Shown in pieces: positions 17,794 through 26,978 of a stretch of 64,000 nucleotides of DNA. The translations under genes were made by a program, and so were the position numbers. The notes below the pieces were generated by a model. It had not been told where the DNA came from and did no database searches. It saw nothing but the letters and a program-made list of their open reading frames with translations. The DNA is taken from positions 3,442 through 67,441 of the forward strand of contig CAZQFS010000002.1 in NCBI GenBank assembly GCA_964592755.1. The letters are read 5' to 3'. Position 1 is the stretch's first letter. Every line of letters starts with the position of its first letter. The stretch comes from CAZQFS01 sp964592755. GTDB lineage: Bacteria > Hydrothermota > Tepidihabitantia > Tepidihabitantales > Tepidihabitantaceae.

Positions 17794-18537
17794 CTGGCCC
17801 GGATAGTTGAGGCCCGCCCGCTTGCGGCGGGCATCTTCTCGCTCTGGCTGGAGCAGCGGCATCTATCCCGCCGGGTCAGGCCCGGTCAGTTTGTGAACAT
17901 CAAGGTGTCGGCCGGCCCTGACCCGCTGCTCCGACGGCCGATATCGGTCGCCGACCAGGCCGAAGGCTGCCTGCGCCTTGTGTTCCAGGTCAGGGGCCGG
18001 GGCACGGCAGTACTGGCCCGGCACAGGCGCGGCGATGTCCTTGACCTGCTGGGGCCGCTGGGCAGGCCGGTCGTGATGCCGCGGAACCGCGAGGTCTTCC
18101 TGGTCGGCGGCGGGGTCGGAGCTGCGCCGCTGCTTTTCCTCGGACGGCGTCTGGCCGACCGCAATCGTGTCCAGGTGTTCCTCGGCGCGCGGACCCGGAA
18201 GCAACTGGTGCTGGTGCGCGACTTCCGGGGGCTCGGGGTGACGGTGCGCGTTGCCACCGATGACGGCACTCTTGGTCACGCCGGGACGGTAACCGAGCTG
18301 GCAGAGCTCGGCATTACCGCAGCCTCGCGACCAGTGGTCTTCTCCTGCGGACCCAGGCCGATGCTTGCTGACCTGGTGCGGCGGCTCGGCCCGATACCGG
18401 TATGGGGTTATGTCGAGGAACGGATGGGATGCGGCACCGGCATCTGTTACTGCTGCGCCCTGCCGCGGAAGGATGGCGGCTATGTCCGCTTCTGCGAAGA
18501 AGGCCCGGTCGTGCGCCTGAACGAGGTCAAGCTGTGA
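17794..18537 (+). CDS. pyrK: Dihydroorotate dehydrogenase electron-transfer subunit PyrK
   Basis: PyrK passes electrons from the PyrD flavin to NAD+ through FAD and a 2Fe-2S cluster. Visible parts: the FAD barrel with GQFVNIK and RRPISV, the NAD site VFLVGGGVGAAPLLFLGRRL, and the cluster loop MGCGTGICYCCALP...RFC with the four cysteines. The start is a problem. The family N-terminus (ARIVEARPLAAGIFSLWLE) is present in frame, but no ATG, GTG or TTG precedes it; the next GTG (17893) would remove the first strands of the FAD barrel. CTG at 17794 fits the family length (247 residues). The stop overlaps pyrD by GTGA. Confidence 0.88.
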   Translation: MARIVEARPLAAGIFSLWLEQRHLSRRVRPGQFVNIKVSAGPDPLLRRPISVADQAEGCLRLVFQVRGRGTAVLARHRRGDVLDLLGPLGRPVVMPRNREVFLVGGGVGAAPLLFLGRRLADRNRVQVFLGARTRKQLVLVRDFRGLGVTVRVATDDGTLGHAGTVTELAELGITAASRPVVFSCGPRPMLADLVRRLGPIPVWGYVEERMGCGTGICYCCALPRKDGGYVRFCEEGPVVRLNEVKL

Positions 18538-19388
18538 GCAGCGCGGTGAACATCGGCCGCACCGTGTTCGCCAACCCGGTGCTGGCCGCATCGGGCACGT
18601 TCGGGTTCGGCCTTGCGTTCCCGGCCGTGGCGAACAAGCTGGGCGGCGTGGTTACCAAGGGCATCACGCTCGAACCAAGGGCCGGCAACGCGCCGCCGAG
18701 AATCTGCGAGTTTGCCGGCGGGATTATCAACTCGGTCGGGCTGGAGAATCCGGGAGTCAGGCGTTTTCGCGACGAGGTCCTGCCGGGCCTCGCAGGCCTC
18801 AGGTGCCGACTGGTCGTCAACGTCGCCGGGTTCACGGTTGAGGAGTACCGCGGACTGGTGCTCCGGCTCGCCCACAAGCGGGTTGACGGGTTCGAACTCA
18901 ATGTCTCCTGCCCGAACGTGAGCGAGGGCGGTACGGTGTTCGGGCAGAGTCCGCGACTTGTCGAGAAGATAACCTCGCTGGTGCGCAAGGCGACGGACAA
19001 GACCATAATTGTCAAGCTCACGGCCAACTTTGTTGACCCGGCCGAGACTGCCCGGGCGGCCGAAACGGCAGGGGCGGATGCGGTTACGGTCATCAACACG
19101 CTGTTCGGCCTGGCGTTGGACGAGTCGGGCGCGCCTTTGCTTGGGGCGCGGACGGGCGGCGTCTCAGGCCCGGCGCTCAAGCCGTTTGCCCTTTACTGCG
19201 TTGACCGGGTCTGCCGCGCGGTCAGGATACCTGTCATCGGCTGCGGCGGAATCATGGATGCCAGAGATGCCCGCGACTTTCTTGCGGTCGGGGCGAAGAT
19301 GGTTCAGGTCGGAACCGCAAGCCTGGTGAATCCGCGTGCCGCCGCCGAGATTGTGTCGGAGCTGTGCGGCAGGAGGAGGCAGAAGTGA
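18534..19388 (+). CDS. pyrD: Dihydroorotate dehydrogenase, class 1B catalytic subunit
   Basis: A 284-residue TIM barrel that oxidises dihydroorotate to orotate in pyrimidine synthesis. The family marks are NPVLAASGTFGFG, VTKGITLEPR, the catalytic-loop Cys in ELNVSCPNVSEGG (class 1 enzymes use Cys as base), IIVKLTANF and the FMN phosphate site VIGCGGIMDARDA...GAKMVQVGTA. The GTG start overlaps the pyrK stop, and pyrF starts inside its stop codon. PyrK next door shows that this is the NAD-linked 1B heterotetramer. Confidence 0.95.
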   Translation: MSSAVNIGRTVFANPVLAASGTFGFGLAFPAVANKLGGVVTKGITLEPRAGNAPPRICEFAGGIINSVGLENPGVRRFRDEVLPGLAGLRCRLVVNVAGFTVEEYRGLVLRLAHKRVDGFELNVSCPNVSEGGTVFGQSPRLVEKITSLVRKATDKTIIVKLTANFVDPAETARAAETAGADAVTVINTLFGLALDESGAPLLGARTGGVSGPALKPFALYCVDRVCRAVRIPVIGCGGIMDARDARDFLAVGAKMVQVGTASLVNPRAAAEIVSELCGRRRQK

Positions 19389-20086
19389 CGAAGATTGCCC
19401 TGGCGCTGAATGTGGCTGAGCCGGACAAGGCCCTTGAATGGCTGGGCCGGCTCGGACAGAGCGTGGACTGCTACAAACTGCAGATGGACCTGTTCGGCCG
19501 AGGCGGTCCCGGGCTGGTCAGGAGCTTTGTCGCCTCCGGCACCGATGTGTTTCTCGACCTGAAGTTCCATGACATTCCGTCGGTTGTTGCCAGCGCAGTC
19601 CGCGCCGCGGGCGAGCTGGGCGTTCGTTTCCTGACCGTGCACGCCGCGGGCGGGGCGAAAATGATGGCCGAGGCGGCCCGGGCTTCGCTTGTCTTCGGGG
19701 ACCGGCGGCCCTTGATTCTGGGGGTGACGGTCCTGACCAGTCTTGATGCAGTTGAGCTTGAGCGGGTGACCGGTTGTCGCCAGTCGGTCGAGGAACGCGT
19801 GCTGGCCCTGGCTCATCTGGCCAGAGAGTCGGGCTGCGACGGTGCGGTCTGCTCGCCCCGTGAAATCGGCGTCGTGCGTCAGGCCTGCGGCCCTGACTTC
19901 TGCATCGTGGCCCCGGGCATCAGGCTCGCAAGCTCCCTCGACGACCAGGCCCGGACCATGACCCCGGCCGAGGCGGCTCGCGCCGGGGCCGACTACATCG
20001 TGGTCGGCCGGCCGATATACGACGCACCCGACCCGCTCAAGGCAGTGGCCGAGATTCGGGCGCAACTGGAAGGTGCACATGAGTGA
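19385..20086 (+). CDS. pyrF: Orotidine 5'-phosphate decarboxylase
   Basis: A 233-residue enzyme making UMP from OMP. The catalytic Asp-x-Lys-x-x-Asp array is seen in FLDLKFHDIPSVV, the phosphate loop in VAPGIRLASSLDDQART and the closing motif in GADYIVVGRPIYDAPDP. The GTG start overlaps the pyrD stop (GTGA). Its last 8 bases overlap the pyrE start. It is a normal bacterial group I enzyme. Confidence 0.95.
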   Translation: MTKIALALNVAEPDKALEWLGRLGQSVDCYKLQMDLFGRGGPGLVRSFVASGTDVFLDLKFHDIPSVVASAVRAAGELGVRFLTVHAAGGAKMMAEAARASLVFGDRRPLILGVTVLTSLDAVELERVTGCRQSVEERVLALAHLARESGCDGAVCSPREIGVVRQACGPDFCIVAPGIRLASSLDDQARTMTPAEAARAGADYIVVGRPIYDAPDPLKAVAEIRAQLEGAHE

Positions 20087-20651
20087 TGCTCTGCTGGCAG
20101 CCATGAAGCAGTACGGCGTGCTGCGTGAAGGGCATTTTCTCCTGACTTCGGGACGCCACTCGGACAAGTACTTCGAGAAGTTCCGGATACTTGAGCACCC
20201 AACGGTATGCGAGCAGTTCGCGCGCGCGGTCGCCGAGCATTTCCGGCCGCAGGGCATCACGGTGGTGTGCGGGCCGACCACGGGTGGCATCATCATCGCC
20301 TACGAAGTCGCACGCCAGCTTGGCTGCCGGATGGTCATCGCCGAGAAGGCCGAGACGGGCCGGAGAATCGGCCGCGGGTTTCAGGTTGGCCCCAAGGACC
20401 GCGTGCTGGTGGTGGATGATGTCATGACCACGGGCGGTTCAATCCGAGAGACGCTGGCCGCACTCCAGTCCCTCAATCCCTGCGTCGTGGGTGTGGGCGT
20501 ATACGTGGACCGGAGCCCGGGCGTTGACTTCGGCGCCCCGTTCTTCGCCGCTTACCGGCAGCAGGTGGCGACGTTTGAGCCGGCCCAGTGTCCCTTGTGC
20601 AGGGATGGACTTAAGCTGGAAACGCCGGGCCGGGGCAGCGGGAAAACCTGA
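20079..20651 (+). CDS. pyrE: Orotate phosphoribosyltransferase
   Basis: A 190-residue PRTase converting orotate and PRPP to OMP. The PRPP site is RVLVVDDVMTTGGSI, and FLLTSGRHSDKYFEKF is the N-terminal orotate-side motif. The ATG at 20079 lies inside pyrF and is preferred to GTG 20073, two codons upstream. It belongs to the longer form with a C-terminal Cys pair (AQCPLCRDGL), as in many thermophile and archaeal proteins. It closes the pyrKDFE operon, so the last steps to UMP are encoded together; earlier steps are elsewhere. Confidence 0.93.
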   Translation: MSDALLAAMKQYGVLREGHFLLTSGRHSDKYFEKFRILEHPTVCEQFARAVAEHFRPQGITVVCGPTTGGIIIAYEVARQLGCRMVIAEKAETGRRIGRGFQVGPKDRVLVVDDVMTTGGSIRETLAALQSLNPCVVGVGVYVDRSPGVDFGAPFFAAYRQQVATFEPAQCPLCRDGLKLETPGRGSGKT

Positions 20652-20750
20652 CGCAGGACGCGGATGCGAGCGAGGAGCGGCGCCGACGGTTCGGGTCGCG
20701 AACCGAGACTTACCCGCCGTCCGCGGCAGATGCAGGTATGCCTTGTCCGC

Positions 20751-20778
20751 TTGACAGTTGGGCAGAGGTTTCTAGAAT
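20751..20778 (+). promoter_or_regulatory. Promoter of deoC-kbl
   Basis: TTGACA (20751-20756), 16-base spacer, TAGAAT (20773-20778). The deoC ATG is at 20820, leaving about 35 bases of leader with no clear Shine-Dalgarno. Confidence 0.6.
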
Positions 20779-20819
20779 AGACCCCGTCGGGCCCGGACCG
20801 GGGCCGCCTCACCGAAGCT

Positions 20820-21488
20820 ATGCGTATCGCCCCCCTCGTCGAACACACGCTCCTTGCGCCGGTCGCACAGCCGGCCCAGATTGAGCAGTTGTGTGCCGAG
20901 GCGAGTGAGTATGGGTTCGCCGCGGTCTGCGTCAATTCCTGTTATGTGCCGCTGTGCCGCCGGCGACTGGAGAGCAGCCCGGTCAAAGTCTGCACGGTCG
21001 TTGGGTTCCCGCTCGGAGCCAGCCTGCGGGAGGCCAAGGCGGCCGAAGCTGCGGCCGCGGTCAACCTGGGTGCCGATGAGCTGGACATGGTCGCGAACAT
21101 CGGCTGGCTCAAAGCCGGAGCCGACGAGCTGGTCGTCGCCGACATCCGGCGCGTGGTCGACGCGGCCCAGCGGCGGCCGGTGAAAGTCATCATCGAGACC
21201 GGACTGCTGACCGACGAGGAAAAAGAACGCGCCGTGGGCCTGGTGATGCGGGCCGGCGCGACCTTTGTCAAGACCTCGACCGGGTTTCTGGGGCCCGGCG
21301 CGACCGTGGCCGACGTGGCCCTGCTGGCACGAGTGGCCGCGGGTCGAATCGGTGTGAAGGCTGCGGGCGGCATCAGGAGCTTTGCTGCCGCCCGGGCAAT
21401 GATTGAGGCCGGAGCGACGAGACTGGGCACGAGTTCCGGAGTGAAGATAGTAGTAGAGGAAGAACAGAACGTTCGAGTCAAGGAGTAG
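20820..21488 (+). CDS. deoC: Deoxyribose-phosphate aldolase
   Basis: A 222-residue class I aldolase splitting 2-deoxyribose 5-phosphate to glyceraldehyde 3-phosphate and acetaldehyde. It begins IAPLVEHTLLAPVAQPAQIE. It carries CTVVGFPLGAS, the Asp of GADELDMVANIGWL, the Schiff-base Lys strand TFVKTSTGF and the second Lys/Gly motif VGVKAAGGIRSF (here IGVKAAGGI). Length is typical. The kbl gene follows 3 bases later with AAGGAG inside the deoC end, so the two form an operon linking nucleoside and threonine/glycine catabolism to C2 units. Confidence 0.95.
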   Translation: MRIAPLVEHTLLAPVAQPAQIEQLCAEASEYGFAAVCVNSCYVPLCRRRLESSPVKVCTVVGFPLGASLREAKAAEAAAAVNLGADELDMVANIGWLKAGADELVVADIRRVVDAAQRRPVKVIIETGLLTDEEKERAVGLVMRAGATFVKTSTGFLGPGATVADVALLARVAAGRIGVKAAGGIRSFAAARAMIEAGATRLGTSSGVKIVVEEEQNVRVKE

Positions 21489-21491
21489 CGA

Positions 21492-22742
21492 ATGGCATAC
21501 GGCAGAATCAGAGAGTTCCTGCAGACCGAGCTGAAGTCGGTGAAAGAGGCGGGGCTCTACAAGCAGGAAAGGTATATCTACGGGCCCCAGGGTGCGGGCA
21601 TCAAAGTTGAGTTCCCGACCGGCGCACCGAAAAAAGAGGTCTTGAACTTCTGTGCTAACAACTACCTGGGGCTTTCCAGCCACCCGGAGACGGTCAAGTC
21701 GGCACACAAGGCGCTGGATGAATGGGGGTATGGACTGTCGTCGGTGCGGTTCATCTGCGGGACCCAGGATATCCACCGCCAGCTCGAGCAGAAGATTGCC
21801 GCGTTCCTCGGACTCGACGATGCCATCCTTTACTCGTCGTGCTTCGATGCCAATGGCGGCCTGTTCGAGGTGCTTTTCAAGGAAGAAGATGCGATTCTGA
21901 CCGACGCCCTCAACCACGCCTCGGTCATTGACGGCATTCGGCTGTCCAAGGCAAAGCGTTTCATCATCAAGCACATGGACCTGGCCGATCTGGAGGAGAA
22001 GCTCAAGTCGGACGAGGTGCAGAAGGCCCGGTTCCGCGTGTTTGCGACCGACGGCGCGTTCTCGATGGACGGCGACGTAGCTCCGCTCAAGGAAATCTGC
22101 GACCTGTGCGACAAGTACGACTGCCTCGTCATGGTGGACGACAGCCACTCGACCGGGTTCATGGGCAAACACGGCCGGGGTACGCACGAACACTGCGGCG
22201 TGATGGGCCGCGTGGACATAATCACGAGCACGATGGGTAAGGCCTTGGGCGGGGCGTCCGGCGGGTTCACGGCCTCGCGCAAGGAAATCGTGGAGATACT
22301 CCGGCAGCGCTCCCGGCCCTACCTCTTTTCCAACACCCTGCCGCCGGTCATTGCCGCCTCGGCCGTCACCATCATTGACCTTCTCTCGCGGACGACCGAG
22401 CGGCGCGACAAGCTTGAGTGGAACACGATGTACTTCCGCCAGGCGATGACCGACGCCGGGTTCGACATCAGGCCGGGCGTGCATCCGATTGTGCCAATCA
22501 TGCTCTACAATGCCAAGCTGGCCCAGGACTTCGCCCGCGACATGTACGACGAGGGCATCTACGTCATCGGTTTCTTCTACCCGGTCGTCGGCAAAGGCCT
22601 GGCGAGAATCCGCGTGCAGCTCTCCGCCGGCCACGAGAAAGAACACATTGACCGGGCGATTGCCGCCTTTGTCAAAGTCGGCAAGAAGTATGACATCCTG
22701 CACAAGACCAAGGACGAGATTGTCGCCCGGTACGGTCTGTAG
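21492..22742 (+). CDS. kbl: Glycine C-acetyltransferase (2-amino-3-ketobutyrate CoA ligase)
   Basis: A 416-residue PLP enzyme of the alpha-oxoamine synthase family. NFCANNYLGLSSHPE, SVRFICGTQDIHRQLE, LNHASVIDG, VDDSHSTGFMG and the PLP Lys250 in ITSTMGKALGG follow the Kbl pattern closely. CGTQ and HSTG favour Kbl over BioF or serine palmitoyltransferase. Kbl converts 2-amino-3-oxobutyrate and CoA to glycine and acetyl-CoA after threonine dehydrogenase, which is not seen here. A second family member lies at 35217. Confidence 0.92.
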   Translation: MAYGRIREFLQTELKSVKEAGLYKQERYIYGPQGAGIKVEFPTGAPKKEVLNFCANNYLGLSSHPETVKSAHKALDEWGYGLSSVRFICGTQDIHRQLEQKIAAFLGLDDAILYSSCFDANGGLFEVLFKEEDAILTDALNHASVIDGIRLSKAKRFIIKHMDLADLEEKLKSDEVQKARFRVFATDGAFSMDGDVAPLKEICDLCDKYDCLVMVDDSHSTGFMGKHGRGTHEHCGVMGRVDIITSTMGKALGGASGGFTASRKEIVEILRQRSRPYLFSNTLPPVIAASAVTIIDLLSRTTERRDKLEWNTMYFRQAMTDAGFDIRPGVHPIVPIMLYNAKLAQDFARDMYDEGIYVIGFFYPVVGKGLARIRVQLSAGHEKEHIDRAIAAFVKVGKKYDILHKTKDEIVARYGL

Positions 22743-22790
22743 TGCGGCAGCGCCCTGGCAGCGCAGGATGTCTGGTCTGGACGCGCCGCG

Positions 22791-22819
22791 TTGACATCGG
22801 CTGGCGTCCAGCTTAGACT
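22791..22819 (+). promoter_or_regulatory. Promoter of the envelope operon
   Basis: TTGACA (22791-22796), 17-base spacer, TAGACT (22814-22819). It is the only good promoter found ahead of the five-gene run 22964-33101. Confidence 0.55.
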
Positions 22820-22826
22820 TAGCGGC

Positions 22827-22963
22827 CGAGTTGGCTGCTGTTCGACCCTGCCGGAGAGCTTTCGCGGCAGGGGCGCCTGAGCCAGGCGCCGGTTCTTTAC
22901 GGGGCACGGCTCTGGCTCGGGCGTAGACATGAAAGTGCACACAAGCAAAAAGGAGGCAGCGAG
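22827..22963 (+). promoter_or_regulatory. Folded 5' leader of the envelope operon
   Basis: The leader is about 137 bases. Hairpin 1 pairs CCCTGCC (22846-22852) with GGCAGGG (22866-22872). Hairpin 2 pairs GGCGCCT (22872-22878) with AGGCGCC (22884-22890) round a GAGCC loop and is followed by a short T-rich stretch. A strong AAAGGAGGC ribosome site ends the leader. It matches no riboswitch class I can recall; a weak attenuator is possible. Confidence 0.4.
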
Positions 22964-24064
22964 ATGACTCCGTTAGTCAGCAAGAGCGGGCAGCAGGGTA
23001 GAGCCTGCCGCAGCATCTGGAGCGGGGCTTCGCCCGTGCTCCGTGTTGGCTCCAGAGCCTTGGTGATTCTGGCCCTGGCCTGCGCCGCGCTCTATTACGG
23101 CTGTGGCCGCGTTCCTCCCGAGCCCTTCTGGGAGCCGAGCGCGGACGACACGGTCAAGATAAAGCAGGTTGTCGAAGAGAACAAGAGTCTCTTCAAGATC
23201 GGGCTGGCCGAGCTGCAGATGGTCATGATTGACACGGCCCTGCCCGGCAGCACCAAGTCCATCCTGGCCGACGAGCTGAAGGGCAATCCGTTCAAGCCGC
23301 GCTTCCGGTGCGCCGGTTTCCAGCACCTGTTCTACGACACGGCGTACGACCTCGAGTACCGGTTCGCCGCCACGCTCGACACCCTGGGCACCGAGACAAC
23401 CTGTACGGTTTCCTATGCCGAGACGATACCGGGTGAAGTACTGATGTACGCATTCCGGATGACCGACTCCCTGCGGGAGTCGCTGTTTTTCCCTAACCCG
23501 GGAGAAACTCTCCGCCCGCCGTACTATGACTCGCTGCTCAAACCGTGCAGCGTGTTCATTTCCAAGCCCCTCGAAGCGACGACCGCGGGCGGCTGCGTGC
23601 TCAGGAAAGAAAAGGGCGAGTGGAAGATATGGAAGCTCTCCGGCGGCACGCGGTTCCACGCCCCGAATCCGGATGACGCGCCCTATTTTGTCCGGACGGT
23701 GCTGGCTGGTGCCGGCCGGTCCGATACGGTGCTGCTGCGGCCGGACACTCTGCACTACGGTATCCAACGATTCTACCCGCTTGCCGAGACCTCGACCGGG
23801 GGCATCCTAACCTACACTCAGCGCGACACGATTCGGCTTGCCAGTCTGCTTTCGACCCTCGGCACCGACGGAGCCGAGTACGTGTATTTCGACGGCCGGC
23901 GCTACGACATGCAGGGCCCGCGCTCGAATCAACAGATTCTGCTGGCCGACGTTGCCCCGGGCCTTCACCGACTCAGTGTGCAGGAGATTCCCCCGGCCGT
24001 GCTCTGGGAAGTCAAGGGCAGGTACTCGGCCACGGTCTGGAGCATCCCAATCCGCGTGAAGTAG
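22964..24064 (+). CDS. Lipoprotein of unknown function heading the envelope operon
   Basis: A 366-residue protein with a strong ribosome site. After a long basic N-region comes VILALACAALYYGC (lipobox Cys47). The mature part is an alpha/beta domain (DDTVKIKQVVEENKSLFKIG ... CTVSYAETIPGEVLMYAFRM), then beta-rich modules; GGCVLRKEKGEWKIWKLSGG looks like an SH3/NTF2-type strand pair and LADVAPGLHRLSVQEIPP like an Ig-like fold edge. I do not recognise the family. The TonB receptor follows after 10 bases, and the whole run to 33101 is tightly spaced, so a role at the outer membrane with that receptor and the secreted products is likely. Confidence 0.7.
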   Translation: MTPLVSKSGQQGRACRSIWSGASPVLRVGSRALVILALACAALYYGCGRVPPEPFWEPSADDTVKIKQVVEENKSLFKIGLAELQMVMIDTALPGSTKSILADELKGNPFKPRFRCAGFQHLFYDTAYDLEYRFAATLDTLGTETTCTVSYAETIPGEVLMYAFRMTDSLRESLFFPNPGETLRPPYYDSLLKPCSVFISKPLEATTAGGCVLRKEKGEWKIWKLSGGTRFHAPNPDDAPYFVRTVLAGAGRSDTVLLRPDTLHYGIQRFYPLAETSTGGILTYTQRDTIRLASLLSTLGTDGAEYVYFDGRRYDMQGPRSNQQILLADVAPGLHRLSVQEIPPAVLWEVKGRYSATVWSIPIRVK

Positions 24065-24074
24065 GAGGAGAATC

Positions 24075-26969
24075 ATGAACAGAACCAGATTCCAAGTTGT
24101 TCTGAGCCTGCTCCTTGCCGCCGCCGGGGCATTTGCCGCCAACACCGGAAACATCGCCGGTAAGGTGACCGACCGTAACACCGGCGAGGCCCTGATTGGC
24201 GTGAACGTGCTCGTCGAGGGCACGGAGCTGGGCGGCGCGACCGATGTCAACGGCCGCTATCAGATAATCAACATCCCACCCGGCAAGTACACCGTGAGCG
24301 CGTCGTACATGGGATACAACGAGCAGAAGATAACCGGTGTGCAGGTCATCCAGGACCTGACCGCGACGGTGGACTTCAAGCTGTCGCCGGTCGTGCTGGA
24401 CCTTGGTGTGAAGGTCGATGTCATTGCCAAGAAGAAGGAACTGGTCCAGCGCCAGGCGGTGTCGGTCGAGCGGGTGATAACAAGCGAAGAGTTCAAGCGC
24501 CTGCCCGTGACCCAGCTTTCCGACCTTGTCGGGTTGCAGGCCGGCATCACCCAGACGAGCACCGGCTGGACTCACATCCGCGGGGGCCGGTTTGACGATG
24601 TGGCCTACCTGGTGGACGGCGTGAACGCGCAGGACGCGGTTGTCGGCACGCTCTGGTCGAGTCCGAAGCCGACGACCGATGCCTTGCAGTCGGTGGTCGT
24701 CATAACCGGCGGATTCGACGCTGAGTACGGCGAGGCGATGTCCGGGATTATCAAGGCGGTGACCAAGGAAGGCGGGACGAGGACAACAGGGCGCGTCGGC
24801 GTCATCAGCGACGAGGCTTTCCCGGCACATACCGGATACAACTTCGGTTACAACCGGTTGACGTTCTCCCTCGGCGGGCCGTCTCCGGTCTGGAACCGGC
24901 TGCGCTACTTCCTGTCGACCGAGTACTTCAAGACCGACGACGACCGGAACGTGCGCTACAAGGTGCCGTCGCCGCGGAGCGAGTACGCGGCTGAGGGTAA
25001 GCTGACCCTGCAGATGCCCAAGGCTTTTGCCCTGACAAGAGAAGGACTCAAGTTTACGCTCGACGGGCACCATTCGAACTACGAGTGGTGGCCATATTCG
25101 CACACCTACCAGTTCTGGCGGACCGGCCTGCCCGGACGCCGGGTCCGCTCGTACAAGTCGAACTTCACAATCAACCACCTGCTGTCGCCCTCGACGGTTT
25201 ACGAGGCGAAGCTGGGTCTGTTCCAGACCGGTCTGTTGATTGCGCCGCGCAACTTCAATGCCGAGAACGCGGATACGATTGGGTTCTGGGGCATGTTGCG
25301 GAAGTACGGCATCTGGGACCGCTACTTCTTCCGGGGAGAGGACTGGGTCTTCGACTGGCAGAAGTATGCGAAGTACGAAGAAGGGCACCCGGGTGCGAGC
25401 AAGCTCGAAAGCAGACAGGATGCTGTGCTGCAGCTCTACCGCTCCTACTGGCTCTACATAAGCCCGGACGGCAAGGACTCGGTGCCGGTCTACTACTATC
25501 CCAACGGGACGAACTTTGCCAGTGCCTATGCGCTGACCGACAACCCCTTCGGCGTTGCCGGTCTATTCGTGACCGAGGGTAACGACCGCACCTGGCACTA
25601 CCGCTCGACCAATCACCTGCTGGGCAAGTTTGACCTGACCCACACGGTTTCGAAGATTCACGAAATCAAGACCGGAATCAGTGCGACCCAGTACACCCTC
25701 TCCATGTTCGAGAACTCGCTCCCCTGGGACCAGAATCCGTTCTGGGACGCGTATACCTACAAGCCGCTGGTCCTGGCTGCCTACGTCCAGGACCGGGCCG
25801 ACTTCGAGGACCTGGTGGTCCGCGCCGGCCTGCGGCTCGACTATCTCGATTCCAAGGCCCAGGTGCGAGCGTTCCCGGAGAGTCTGGGTTCGCGCAAGGA
25901 GGTATCCGACTCGATGCTGCCGGTGGCCGCCAAGTACCGGCTGTCCCCACGGCTGGGCCTTTCCTACCCGATTACCGAGCGGATCAAGTTCCGGTTCTCC
26001 TACGGCCACTTCTTCAAGAACCCTACTTTTGACGACCTCTACACCTACGCGGACCGGACCGCGGCCGAGCTGCGCTCGCGCGGCAACGTCATCGTCGGCA
26101 ACGCAGACATGGGCGCGGAGAAGACCATCGCCTATGAGCTCGGGTTCGATGCCCAGCTTTCCGACCTGTTCCAGTTCGACGTGACCGCGTTCTACAAGGA
26201 CGTGTTCGACCTGTCGGGCGTGCGAGCGGTCTATGCCCTGCCTCAGCCGTACTCGCAGTACTACAACGTCGAGTACGCGCGGATTCAGGGGTTCGAGGCG
26301 ACAATGACCAAGCAGCTCGCCGGCTACTGGTCGAGCCGCCTTGGGTACACCTTCCAGATTGCCAAAGGCACCGCGTCCACGGCCACCACTCAGTACCAGC
26401 GCGAGCGGCCGCTCCAGCTCGATTACTTCCTCGACCAGGACCAGCGTCATGCGGTTCACGGCGACCTGTCGTTCACCTTCCCGGAAGACTTCGCGTTCAT
26501 GCCGATGCGCAACTTCGAGGCCTCAGGCGTGTTCAACTACGGCTCGGGCCTGCCTTACACTCCCCAGGACCAGCGCGGCAATCAGATCGGCCTTACCAAC
26601 TCGGCGCGCAGGCCGGGCAGCTACACGGTTGATGCGCGACTGTCCCGCGATTTCACCTTGGGAGGGCTGTCGTTTGCCCTGAATTGCGACATCACGAACT
26701 TGCTCAACGCGACGCTGGTGACGAGCGTTCACGCGGCGACCGGCAAGCCGAACTACACCGGCCGGGTCATCACGCCTTACGAGTTCTCGCCCGGCATCGC
26801 GTTCGGCGACTTCTACTACCACCCGGCGCGTGACTTCGACCACGACGGCTACCTGACCCGCATGGAAATGTACGAATCGTACCGGCTGGCATATGCCGAC
26901 CGCTACGACCCGCCGACCTACTACGGCCCGCCGCGCAAGATACGGTTTGGCCTGAGTATGTCGTTCTAA
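24075..26969 (+). CDS. TonB-dependent receptor with carboxypeptidase-regulatory-like domain
   Basis: A 964-residue outer-membrane barrel. Signal peptide 1-22. A CarboxypepD_reg-like domain spans 25-100 (NIAGKVTDRNTGEALIGVNV, GRYQIINIPPGKYTV). The plug is at about 130-240 (RLPVTQLSDLVGLQAGITQT, HIRGGRFDDVAYLVDGV). A barrel of Tyr/Phe/Arg-rich strands runs to the terminal aromatic (KIRFGLSMSF). This architecture is common in Bacteroidota and related phyla, where such receptors import glycans, peptides or metals, sometimes as SusC-like pumps. No SusD is present; the partner genes are a lipoprotein upstream and a large secreted protein downstream. The substrate is not readable. Confidence 0.88.
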   Translation: MNRTRFQVVLSLLLAAAGAFAANTGNIAGKVTDRNTGEALIGVNVLVEGTELGGATDVNGRYQIINIPPGKYTVSASYMGYNEQKITGVQVIQDLTATVDFKLSPVVLDLGVKVDVIAKKKELVQRQAVSVERVITSEEFKRLPVTQLSDLVGLQAGITQTSTGWTHIRGGRFDDVAYLVDGVNAQDAVVGTLWSSPKPTTDALQSVVVITGGFDAEYGEAMSGIIKAVTKEGGTRTTGRVGVISDEAFPAHTGYNFGYNRLTFSLGGPSPVWNRLRYFLSTEYFKTDDDRNVRYKVPSPRSEYAAEGKLTLQMPKAFALTREGLKFTLDGHHSNYEWWPYSHTYQFWRTGLPGRRVRSYKSNFTINHLLSPSTVYEAKLGLFQTGLLIAPRNFNAENADTIGFWGMLRKYGIWDRYFFRGEDWVFDWQKYAKYEEGHPGASKLESRQDAVLQLYRSYWLYISPDGKDSVPVYYYPNGTNFASAYALTDNPFGVAGLFVTEGNDRTWHYRSTNHLLGKFDLTHTVSKIHEIKTGISATQYTLSMFENSLPWDQNPFWDAYTYKPLVLAAYVQDRADFEDLVVRAGLRLDYLDSKAQVRAFPESLGSRKEVSDSMLPVAAKYRLSPRLGLSYPITERIKFRFSYGHFFKNPTFDDLYTYADRTAAELRSRGNVIVGNADMGAEKTIAYELGFDAQLSDLFQFDVTAFYKDVFDLSGVRAVYALPQPYSQYYNVEYARIQGFEATMTKQLAGYWSSRLGYTFQIAKGTASTATTQYQRERPLQLDYFLDQDQRHAVHGDLSFTFPEDFAFMPMRNFEASGVFNYGSGLPYTPQDQRGNQIGLTNSARRPGSYTVDARLSRDFTLGGLSFALNCDITNLLNATLVTSVHAATGKPNYTGRVITPYEFSPGIAFGDFYYHPARDFDHDGYLTRMEMYESYRLAYADRYDPPTYYGPPRKIRFGLSMSF

Positions 26970-26978
26970 GGAGGAGAC

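Noticed and set aside
22846..22890. Known riboswitch (cobalamin, TPP, FMN, c-di-GMP) before the TonB-receptor operon
   Set aside because: None of the conserved core strings of these classes is present; only two simple hairpins are seen.
20772..22940. 722-codon minus frame opposite deoC and kbl
   Set aside because: Both plus-strand genes are full, well-known enzymes; the minus frame has no motif, so it is a shadow.
24012..25388. 458-codon minus frame opposite the TonB receptor
   Set aside because: Low-complexity shadow of the receptor's codon pattern.
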